Shown: in pieces, positions 1-5,426 of the stretch
Layout: each line of letters starts with the position of its first letter
Numbering within the stretch: the stretch's first letter is position 1
NCBI GenBank assembly: GCA_007129055.1
Contig: SKWE01000097.1
Span: 1-5,426, forward strand
Length of the DNA: 5,426 nt
From: Syntrophomonadaceae bacterium
GTDB taxonomy: Bacteria; Bacillota; Dethiobacteria; DTU022
Direction of reading: 5' to 3'
Made by a program: the position numbers and the translations under genes
Notes under the pieces: model-generated
Told to the model about the DNA's origin: nothing
What the model saw: the letters and a program-made list of their open reading frames with translations, nothing else
Database searches by the model: none

Positions 1-2013
1 CTGCCGCGGCGTCTCGCCGGGATAACGGCCAAGGGCCATTTTATCGAGCAGGGTAAGGGTCGCCAGGTAGTAGCCCAGCGCCCGCCCGCGGGAATCCTTT
101 TGATCCAGGTCCCGGAAATATTTCTTGATCGCCAGCAAACGGTATACCACAAATGCTGTAGCTCCAAGCACCAGGATGGTTAAGGCCGCTAAAATAACCC
201 GGGTAAGCAGCGCGGCCAAACCAGGCTGCGCCTGCCCGCTATCTTCTGTTGCAGCCTGGCCGGTATAATCGTTATAGTATTCGGCAAAGGGTTGATCCTC
301 AAGCCCCGATCTCCAGCTGTCCAGGATATCACGGTCATAATCGACCCGTTCCATGGTCAACTCTCCCCGCAGCAAGGGAAGTCCCGTAGAACCGGGAAAA
401 CCGGGGGTTGCTTCAAAGGGGAGCCAGCCGAAACCGGGAATATAAGCTTCCACCCAGGCGTGGGCACTTGTTCCCGCCACCCGGTATATATCGTCAGGAT
501 CAGGTTCAGGGGGAACAACAAAACCGCTCACGTAGCGGGTCGGTACCCCCACAACCCTGCCGAGCACTGCCAGGGCCGTGGCAAAATGGGTGCAGTAACC
601 TTCCTGCCATTCAAAAAGAAAGTATTCAACAAAGTCCCGGCCGGCAGGCAAAACGCCCATATCGGTATTGTAGCTGTAACTGTTGCGCAGGAAATTTTCC
701 AGGGCAGAAATCCTGCTGTAGTAGCTTTTTTCCTCCCCGGCAACCTGCAAAGCCAGGTCGCGCACCGCCTGCGGCAGGTCTGAAGGCAGGACAAGGTAAA
801 ACCCTTTTCTTTCCATACCGGCTTCACCCGCCTGATCTTCATGGGCTGAATAATCGAACCGGTATGCGGGCGCCAACCCCTTAACTGTATATTCAAAATG
901 CAGGGGAATTTCATTCTGCACAGCCAGGCTGCTGTTTCCTTCAACCACCAGGGGGCCGGGCAAAGGTGACAGCTCCAAAGCATATAAAGGGCTGAAGATA
1001 GTTCTGGTTCGAAGCCTGGTATGTGTTATCTTCAGTTCTACCTCTTCAAGCAGCGGGTAGAGCTTTTCTTCCGGAACCGTAAATTCTTCTGTTTCCGTCA
1101 GCAGGGAGCTTTTTTCCCAGCTGCTGCCGGTATAGATTTCCCTCACAGTGCCTTTAAGGTAAAGGCCTCCCCTGCCTTCTATCTCTAGAAGGACGGTGTC
1201 GTCCAAGCGCAGCGGCCCGCCAAGGTTCCTGCTGTCCTGGAAACCGAAGCCGTAGAGATCAAACAGAGAACCGTCTCCCCGTAGCTCTTCATCGTCTGTG
1301 CTGCGCAGTTCACCGGCGAAGGGAACGTTCGCCCTTACCCAGTTCTGCAGGGGGTATAGCGGAAGCGGTTGAATATTTTTCGGGATAATGAGGGCTATAA
1401 CCAGGGCCATCAGCATCACTGACAAGGCAAATGATAGCCAGCTAGCGCGGATTGCCGCACCTTTATGAACATCCTCCCGGCCCTGCAGCATGGAATCCCA
1501 GAAAGCAGAGCCGCGCCTGTAGGCCAGCAGCAGGAGCCAGATTAAGCTGTAAAAGACGACTGCAGGATAAGCAGAATCTATATGCAGGTACCAAAGCGGA
1601 ACAAGCAGGAGAAGGCCGGTCAGCAGTAACAGCAGCATGGGAGTTTTCTTCCTGTACAGAAGCAGGAAGAGGTAAAGGGTAATTCCGGCCAGGTTAACCA
1701 GTGGCCAGAACGGGGCACTGGCCGGTTGGGGAAAGCTGAAAAGCGGTGCTAACCAGTCCAGGACCAGGACCGGGTTGCGGAGATAGATAACCGCCAGGAA
1801 AATCATGGTGAAAGGAATAGCTAACAAAACCAGCGGGTAGAAGGCAGCAGCGGTGTAACATAAAATGAAAACTGCCGCTGCCAGGGCCAGGATAAAGAAA
1901 CCCGGGGCGCGGTATCCAAGCCAGTCAATAACCGGCACGGCCAGGGCCAGGCTGAAGCCAAGAACGACTAGGAGCCTGAAAATGTATTCAAAATCAAAGC
2001 GCCTGCCCTGCAT
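1..2013 (-). CDS. Membrane-bound transglutaminase-like protein (TgpA/YebA type), C-terminus cut by window edge
   Basis: The frame is open for 671 codons from ATG 2013 and runs off the window at base 1. Residues 12-211 are hydrophobic, with about six or seven membrane helices. They are followed by a large soluble region, presumably outside the membrane. The transglutaminase core has the papain-like triad: Cys474 in EGYCTHFATA, His518 in SAHAWVEAYIPG, and Glu534 in PFEATPG, where many relatives have Asp. A further membrane helix lies at about 602-627. A DUF4129-type cytoplasmic tail begins after it, with the motif GRYPGETPR (662-670). The order DUF3488-like helices, transglutaminase core, helix, DUF4129 is that of the TgpA/YebA family, and only the end of the tail should be missing. 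The start overlaps the DUF58 stop by 20 bases and has GGAGGTG seven bases upstream. It is the third gene of the operon. The family is linked to the cell envelope, but the substrate and reaction (cross-linking or proteolysis) are unknown. Confidence 0.93.
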   Translation of the reverse strand, partial: MQGRRFDFEYIFRLLVVLGFSLALAVPVIDWLGYRAPGFFILALAAAVFILCYTAAAFYPLVLLAIPFTMIFLAVIYLRNPVLVLDWLAPLFSFPQPASAPFWPLVNLAGITLYLFLLLYRKKTPMLLLLLTGLLLLVPLWYLHIDSAYPAVVFYSLIWLLLLAYRRGSAFWDSMLQGREDVHKGAAIRASWLSFALSVMLMALVIALIIPKNIQPLPLYPLQNWVRANVPFAGELRSTDDEELRGDGSLFDLYGFGFQDSRNLGGPLRLDDTVLLEIEGRGGLYLKGTVREIYTGSSWEKSSLLTETEEFTVPEEKLYPLLEEVELKITHTRLRTRTIFSPLYALELSPLPGPLVVEGNSSLAVQNEIPLHFEYTVKGLAPAYRFDYSAHEDQAGEAGMERKGFYLVLPSDLPQAVRDLALQVAGEEKSYYSRISALENFLRNSYSYNTDMGVLPAGRDFVEYFLFEWQEGYCTHFATALAVLGRVVGVPTRYVSGFVVPPEPDPDDIYRVAGTSAHAWVEAYIPGFGWLPFEATPGFPGSTGLPLLRGELTMERVDYDRDILDSWRSGLEDQPFAEYYNDYTGQAATEDSGQAQPGLAALLTRVILAALTILVLGATAFVVYRLLAIKKYFRDLDQKDSRGRALGYYLATLTLLDKMALGRYPGETPRQ

Positions 2014-3241
2014 CCGCCATCACCTCCGCCGGGTAGAGTACCTGCACTTTAATGCCCCACCTTCTAAGCCTGCTGATCGACTCGCCGACCAGCGGATGAA
2101 TCAAACCTGGCGACAGGTAGACCAGGACCAGGTAAAAACCTTTCTGCCTTAAACTGTAATATACTGCAGCATCATTTAGTTTCAGGGCCGGGGTGATCAG
2201 GTAGAGTGTTCCTGTCGGGCTCAGATAGTGACAGCGGTTGGCAAGGGCCCCCGAAAATGGGGTTTCACCCAGGGGGGCAAGGGTGATCACCTCATCCATA
2301 ATTCGCAGGTAATCGCCCGGTTTACTGCCGGCAAGCCTGCCTTCCCGAAGCGGCTCAGAAAAGAGCTCCAGGCTTATGCTGCTTTCCAGGCAGTGATAGA
2401 CATACGAAGCGGCAGCCTCAACGGCGAGGTCTTCCAGCAAGTGGTCGCGGTCATCCCTGTAACTCTCCCTGCTCATATCCAGAAATATTTTCGGGACCGC
2501 GTCACCTTTCTTTTCGTAATTTTTAACCACCAGCCGATCCTGCCTTGCTGTCTGTTTCCAGTGTATTTTTTTGTAGCTGTCACCCTCCTGCCACATGCGC
2601 AGGTCTGAGAGCAGGCTTTGATTCTCTAAATACTCTTCCCGCACCCTGAAGTCTCCATATTGCTGGCGGGTTGAAATATATACATCCTTTAAAAGCCTGA
2701 TCCTGGGGTAAACATTTACTGCTTCACCGGCGGCAATGGAGCGGGACAGTTTGAAAAACCCGAAGGGATCGCCGGTTTTAACCCGGAATTCTGCCAGGCT
2801 GTATTTGCCGCGCCGCATGCAGCGCACCTCTCTGTCATATATGGCAGTTGAACCGGGGTTCAGGCTGACCAGCTGATTTTCTGCCGGAAGCTGCAGGGAT
2901 GAACCAACCAGGTTTGAAAGCTCCAGGTAGGGGAAACGTCCTGATGGAGAATTTTCGAGGGTATACCTGACTTTTATGTAGTCGCCCACTTCTGCCCTGT
3001 CGGTCGAGATCGCTACAGTGCCCTTTAGCCTGCGCAAACCGTAAGCAAGCCACAGGCAGGGGGCAAGAAATAGAAATAACAGCAGGAATAAAAAGAAATA
3101 GGGCAGGGGGCCTCCAACCAGCAGGGCAATTACTGCAAGTGCAGCAAGAACCGCGGGATAATGGGCGCTTCTAAATTCTATCTTCAATATTGACCGGAAG
3201 GAAGGTCTGATGAAGAATCTCCTCCAAAACATGGGTTTCAT
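1994..3241 (-). CDS. DUF58 / vWA-like membrane protein (YeaD type)
   Basis: This 415-residue protein has the usual length and layout of the DUF58 family. It has a basic N-terminus, two membrane helices at about 29-43 and 46-67, and a beta-rich region containing the GDPFGFF motif (157-163). The DUF58 signature follows at about 213-243, including WQEGDSYKKIHWKQTAR. The C-terminal part resembles a von Willebrand A fold, but the metal-site motif reads DMSRES (255-260) rather than DxSxS, so metal binding is doubtful. In known MoxR clusters the DUF58 protein is the partner of the MoxR ATPase, and here it lies directly downstream of it. The ATG at 3241 has AAGGG five bases upstream, but this start makes the gene overlap the moxR end by 71 bases. 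ATG 3232 or TTG 3187 are alternatives that keep both helices. The stop lies inside the start of the transglutaminase gene. The molecular function is not established. Confidence 0.93.
   Translation of the reverse strand: MKPMFWRRFFIRPSFRSILKIEFRSAHYPAVLAALAVIALLVGGPLPYFFLFLLLFLFLAPCLWLAYGLRRLKGTVAISTDRAEVGDYIKVRYTLENSPSGRFPYLELSNLVGSSLQLPAENQLVSLNPGSTAIYDREVRCMRRGKYSLAEFRVKTGDPFGFFKLSRSIAAGEAVNVYPRIRLLKDVYISTRQQYGDFRVREEYLENQSLLSDLRMWQEGDSYKKIHWKQTARQDRLVVKNYEKKGDAVPKIFLDMSRESYRDDRDHLLEDLAVEAAASYVYHCLESSISLELFSEPLREGRLAGSKPGDYLRIMDEVITLAPLGETPFSGALANRCHYLSPTGTLYLITPALKLNDAAVYYSLRQKGFYLVLVYLSPGLIHPLVGESISRLRRWGIKVQVLYPAEVMADAGQAL
2021..2027 (-). promoter_or_regulatory. Ribosome binding site for the transglutaminase gene
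   Basis: On the minus strand, GGAGGTG lies seven bases before ATG 2013, within the last codons of the DUF58 gene. This fixes the start and points to translational coupling. The earlier ATG at 2020 is in the DUF58 frame and is not a start for this gene. Confidence 0.8.
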
Positions 3242-4112
3242 CTTTTCCCTTCAATCGAGCTTCAGGTTTAAGCAGCAGCCTGTGTGAAAAAACAGCGCCA
3301 ACCATGTCTTTTATATCATCGGGCAGCACGTAATCCCGGCCCCGCACAAAGGCAACCCCCTTTGAAACCCGGTAAAGATATTGACCGCCGCGGGCGCTTA
3401 CCCCCAGCAGTATATCGGCATGATCCCTTGTGGCCCGGGTCAGCCTGGTTATATAACCGTGCAGCGTTTCCGCCATATGAACCTTTTTAACCTCCCCACG
3501 CATCTCGAGCAATTCCGCGGAAGTTATAACCTCCCTGACTGTATCAAAACTGCTTTCTTCATGGTCCAGGGCTATAATCTTCATTTCTTCACTTTCTTCC
3601 GCATAGCCAAGTTTAAGGCGCATCATAAAACGATCAAGCTGCGCTTCCGGGAGGGGGTAAGTTCCTTCATATTCAATCGGGTTCTGGGTAGCGGCAACGA
3701 TGAAAGGTTCGGGCAGGGGATGGGTTACACCGTCTACTGTAACCTGCTTTTCAGCCATCGCTTCCAGCAGCGCAGCCTGGGTTTTGGGCGACGTCCTGTT
3801 TATTTCATCAGCCAGCAGGAACTGGCTCATTACCGGGCCCGGTTTAAATACAAACTGCTCCCTGCTGCGATCATAGATGGAAAGGCCGATAATATCTGAA
3901 GGCATCAGGTCCGGGGTAAACTGGATGCGGCTAAATGTACAGCCAAGCACCCTGGCCATCACCCGGCTGAGTGTAGTTTTACCGGTTCCGGGCACATCTT
4001 CGATCAAAATGTGCCCTGCACTGAGGATACCGGCCAGCATGGCAGCGACAGTGTCGTTTTTGCCGATTATTACTTTGTTAACCTGGGCCAGAATATCTTC
4101 AACCCTGTTCAT
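3171..4112 (-). CDS. MoxR-family AAA+ ATPase (YeaC type)
   Basis: This complete 313-residue protein has the full MoxR set of motifs. Walker A is EDVPGTGKTT (38-47, Lys45) and Walker B is LLADEINR (99-106, Asp102-Glu103). Sensor 1 is at VAATQNP (139-145, Asn144) and the arginine finger is in LPEAQLDRF (154-162, Arg161). A sensor-2-like Arg241 lies in GVSARGGQ, and the lid has the typical GRDYVLPDDIK (258-268). MoxR proteins are cytoplasmic hexameric ATPases thought to remodel or activate partner proteins, often vWA-domain ones, and the next gene encodes such a candidate. The ATG at 4112 has GGAGG six bases upstream and a promoter about 30 bases away. It is the first gene of the operon. The family assignment is firm, but the client protein is unknown. 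Confidence 0.97.
   Translation of the reverse strand: MNRVEDILAQVNKVIIGKNDTVAAMLAGILSAGHILIEDVPGTGKTTLSRVMARVLGCTFSRIQFTPDLMPSDIIGLSIYDRSREQFVFKPGPVMSQFLLADEINRTSPKTQAALLEAMAEKQVTVDGVTHPLPEPFIVAATQNPIEYEGTYPLPEAQLDRFMMRLKLGYAEESEEMKIIALDHEESSFDTVREVITSAELLEMRGEVKKVHMAETLHGYITRLTRATRDHADILLGVSARGGQYLYRVSKGVAFVRGRDYVLPDDIKDMVGAVFSHRLLLKPEARLKGKDETHVLEEILHQTFLPVNIEDRI
3247..3252 (-). promoter_or_regulatory. Ribosome binding site for the DUF58 gene
   Basis: On the minus strand, GAAGGG is followed by five bases and ATG 3241. It lies inside the moxR coding sequence, about 75 bases before the moxR stop. It supports the first ATG over the later in-frame starts, which lack a well-spaced site. Confidence 0.5.
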
Positions 4113-4142
4113 CCTTAACCTCCCCGGGCAAGTTGTAAGAAA

Positions 4143-4171
4143 ATTATATCATCCGGCCAGGAGAGGGGCAA
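4143..4171 (-). promoter_or_regulatory. Sigma-A promoter for the moxR operon
   Basis: On the minus strand, TTGCCC (4171-4166, four of six matches to TTGACA) is followed by a 17-base spacer and a perfect TATAAT (4148-4143). TG one base upstream makes an extended -10 (TGATATAAT). The expected start of transcription is near 4136, leaving a leader of about 24 bases that holds the GGGGAGG ribosome binding site. Spacing and consensus match are good; transcription itself is inferred. Confidence 0.8.
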
Positions 4172-4178
4172 ATATCCC

Positions 4179-4209
4179 TTGCATGACCATGCTGTTTGTA
4201 TGTTATAAT
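4179..4209 (+). promoter_or_regulatory. Sigma-A promoter for the channel gene
   Basis: A perfect extended -10, TGTTATAAT (4201-4209), lies 19 bases after a weak -35-like TTGCAT (4179-4184). The extended -10 can make up for the long spacer. Transcription would start near 4216, giving a leader of about 85 bases before the CTG start. This -35 and that of the divergent moxR promoter are only seven bases apart. Confidence 0.72.
4181..4192. promoter_or_regulatory. Perfect 12-bp palindrome, possible operator
   Basis: GCATG-AC-CATGC is a perfect 5-2-5 inverted repeat. It begins inside the -35-like box and fills part of the spacer of the channel promoter, and it lies about ten bases upstream of the -35 of the moxR promoter. 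A dimeric regulator bound here would block the rightward promoter and could affect the leftward one. No regulator gene is present in the window, and a chance repeat cannot be excluded. Confidence 0.4.
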
Positions 4210-4212
4210 AGC

Positions 4213-4285
4213 GTCGTGGTTGAAAAATTAACAATTTAATGCCTGGGATAAGCAGGCACAGATTATAGTTTCTAATGACCACGAC
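4213..4285 (+). promoter_or_regulatory. Possible structured 5' leader of the channel gene
   Basis: GTCGTGGT (4213-4220) is exactly complementary to ACCACGAC (4278-4285), and two further G-U pairs extend the stem inward. Between the arms are three candidate small hairpins: ATTAA/TTAAT (4227-4231 with 4236-4240), TGCCTG/CAGGCA (4240-4245 with 4253-4258) and ATTA/TAAT (4262-4265 with 4273-4276). The last two pairs of the outer stem compete with the third hairpin. The outer stem ends just before the ribosome binding site. The layout could be a cis-regulatory RNA, but it does not match any riboswitch consensus I recognise, including the ydaO c-di-AMP class known to control potassium transport. If transcription starts near 4216, the first three bases of the outer arm are not transcribed. 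Confidence 0.35.
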
Positions 4286-4292
4286 AAGGGAG
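4286..4292 (+). promoter_or_regulatory. Ribosome binding site deciding the channel start
   Basis: AAGGGAG lies eight bases before CTG 4301. It is the only good Shine-Dalgarno sequence upstream of the first membrane helix, and no ATG, GTG or TTG occurs in frame at a suitable distance from it. It therefore argues for a CTG start. Confidence 0.6.
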
Positions 4293-4300
4293 TTTTTCAA

Positions 4301-5426
4301 CTGAAACCGCTGAAAGAGCTTTTTTACCCCCAGAGACAGTCCGGCTATTTCGATGAAAAGGAATCGCACAAGTTCAGGGTGGCCGATTATACCAAGCGTA
4401 TGCTGATCCGCGTTTCCATACTGGCAGTTTTACTGGTGATCGTTCTTGTTCCTACCGTAAAGTACTTAATGCTAATTTTTGAAGGACGGGAAGTAACCAC
4501 CGGACAGGCTATCATTTTCATTGTTCAAAGCCTGACAACTACGGGTTACGGCGAGCTGCTGCCCTTCCATTCCGCGCCGATGATCGCTTTAACGATCGTG
4601 CTGATGGTTTCCGGGGTGTTTATGATCTTTATGATTGCGGGAACCCTGATGGCTTCCCTGGTTGAGAGCAGGCTTACCCCCAGGGCGCCCACTTTTACCA
4701 GCCAGAAGGGCCACGTCGTTTTTACTTCTTTCAATGAAGCCGTAGCCAGGGCCATCGACCTGTTAGAGCGCCACAATGTGCCTTACATAGTAGCAGTGGA
4801 AGACCAGCCCCAGGCAGTGGACCTGATGAGAAGAGAAATCCATGTTGTCTGTGCAGACCCCAGGTATGATGAAGGCCTAAAAAGGCTGAATGTGAAGGAT
4901 GCCGCCCTGGTGGTAGCTACAAATGCCGACCCGGACAATATAAACATCACCCTTGGGATTACCAATATTAACAGCATCCCCGTGCTGGCGATGATGGAGA
5001 ACGAAAAAAGGGCCAGGCTTGCTTACGCTGCCGGGGCACAGCAGGTCGTCACTTTGGAAGAAACCCTTGGTAAACAGCTTGTGGACTGGATTTGCGCCGA
5101 CGCGAGCCCGACCAGGTTTCTTGATCTTTTGGAAGTTGACGTTTCCCCGGAAATTCTTGCCCAGCTAAAACCGAGCATCATCCACGTAGGGGCTAACAGC
5201 GAATTTTGCGGGCAGACCATTGGCGATATCCGGCTGCGCAGTAAAACAGGCGCTACTGTTGCCGCGGTCTGGAATGAAGACGGAACCGTATCAACCCCAT
5301 CCGCTACAACCATTATCAGTGAATCAACCCTGCTGGTTTTAGGACCCCAAGATAATGTAGACCAGATGGCTTCCCTGATGGGCGGTCCGGGACCGGGCGG
5401 GCACGTGGTTTTAATCGGAGCCGGCC
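4301..5426 (+). CDS. Potassium channel with tandem RCK (TrkA-N/TrkA-C) domains, C-terminus cut by window edge
   Basis: The frame is open from the stop at 4229 to the window end; counted from CTG 4301 it gives 375 residues. A charged 33-residue N-terminus precedes TM1 (about 36-58). A pore loop with filter SLTTTGYGEL (77-86) and TM2 (about 93-120) follow. Next is an RCK domain: a Rossmann-like TrkA-N from His138, with acidic E167-D168 at the end of the second strand and AYAAGAQQVV (241-250). A TrkA-C domain spans about 285-356. After a Gly/Pro-rich linker, GHVVLIGAG (367-375) begins a second TrkA-N domain with a proper glycine loop. Pore plus two RCK domains is the layout of GsuK-type channels, in which cytoplasmic RCK rings gate K+ flow in response to ligands such as nucleotides or ions. 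The first RCK lacks the GxGxxG loop (FTSFNEA, 141-147). No in-frame ATG occurs before 4400, at the edge of TM1; CTG 4301 with AAGGGAG eight bases upstream is the best start. GTG 4379 and ATG 4400 lack well-placed ribosome binding sites. Confidence 0.92.
   Translation, partial: MKPLKELFYPQRQSGYFDEKESHKFRVADYTKRMLIRVSILAVLLVIVLVPTVKYLMLIFEGREVTTGQAIIFIVQSLTTTGYGELLPFHSAPMIALTIVLMVSGVFMIFMIAGTLMASLVESRLTPRAPTFTSQKGHVVFTSFNEAVARAIDLLERHNVPYIVAVEDQPQAVDLMRREIHVVCADPRYDEGLKRLNVKDAALVVATNADPDNINITLGITNINSIPVLAMMENEKRARLAYAAGAQQVVTLEETLGKQLVDWICADASPTRFLDLLEVDVSPEILAQLKPSIIHVGANSEFCGQTIGDIRLRSKTGATVAAVWNEDGTVSTPSATTIISESTLLVLGPQDNVDQMASLMGGPGPGGHVVLIGAG

Noticed and set aside
292..983. Several overlapping open frames of 150-163 residues on both strands
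   Set aside because: They lie across the transglutaminase core. The minus frame containing the Cys, His and Glu motifs is clearly the coding one, and the others have low-complexity, Arg/Pro-rich or domain-free translations.
1756..2120. Repeated CCAGGACCAGG and CCAGGGCCAGG words
   Set aside because: They encode Leu, Ala and Val runs in membrane helices or nearby codons. Spacing is irregular, so codon bias explains them.
3381..3899. Plus-strand frame of 172 residues opposite moxR
   Set aside because: It is antisense to the conserved Walker B, sensor 1 and arginine finger region. The translation shows no domain and there is no ribosome binding site supporting it.
3877..4239. Plus-strand frame of 120 residues running from moxR into the intergenic region
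   Set aside because: It is antisense to the moxR N-terminus including Walker A and runs through both promoters, so it is a shadow frame.
4312..4326. GAAAGAGCTTTTTTA, terminator-like T run after a short inverted repeat
   Set aside because: The repeat has a two-base loop and no GC-rich stem, and it lies in the early codons of the channel gene.
4115..4369. Minus-strand frame of 84 residues upstream of moxR
   Set aside because: It crosses the divergent promoter region and the channel N-terminus, has no recognisable domain, and would place the moxR promoter inside it.
4546..5313. Three minus-strand frames of 64-96 residues opposite the channel gene
   Set aside because: They mirror the TM2 and RCK coding sequence and have Ser/Thr-rich translations without domain features.

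Overview
The window carries four protein genes, two of them cut by its edges, arranged around one short divergent promoter region. No organism is named by the sequence. Strong GGAGG-type Shine-Dalgarno sites, sigma-A promoters with extended -10 boxes, roughly even GC content and a MoxR / DUF58 / transglutaminase order like the Bacillus subtilis yeaC-yeaD-yebA cluster all suggest a Firmicute, probably a clostridial-type or related anaerobe. This placement is inference.

Left part (1-4112, minus strand, read right to left) is one tight operon. A MoxR-family AAA+ ATPase (4112-3171) comes first. It is followed by a membrane-anchored DUF58 / vWA-like protein (3241-1994), then by a large membrane-bound transglutaminase-like protein (TgpA/YebA type, 2013 to beyond base 1). 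Each pair overlaps: about 71 bases between MoxR and DUF58 if the first ATG of DUF58 is used, and 20 bases between DUF58 and the transglutaminase. There is no terminator or internal gap. The likely logic is that MoxR acts as an ATP-driven chaperone or remodelling factor with the DUF58 partner, serving an envelope process that involves the outward-facing transglutaminase domain. The actual substrate is unknown.

Middle (4113-4300) is a 188-base intergenic region. It holds two back-to-back promoters, one for the moxR operon and one for the channel gene, each with a perfect TGnTATAAT extended -10. A perfect 12-bp palindrome lies in the spacer of the rightward promoter. A long-range inverted repeat brackets most of the rightward 5' leader.

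Right part (4301-5426, plus strand) encodes a two-transmembrane potassium channel with a T-T-G-Y-G selectivity filter. This is followed by a complete RCK (TrkA-N plus TrkA-C) regulatory module and the first residues of a second TrkA-N domain, so it is probably a tandem-RCK channel. It has no in-frame ATG before the first membrane helix. The best start is a CTG at 4301, preceded by AAGGGAG.

No RNA genes, CRISPR arrays, insertion sequences or phage genes were seen. The points most worth following up are the divergent regulatory region with its possible structured leader, the non-AUG start of the channel gene, and the unlike first and second nucleotide-binding loops of that channel.
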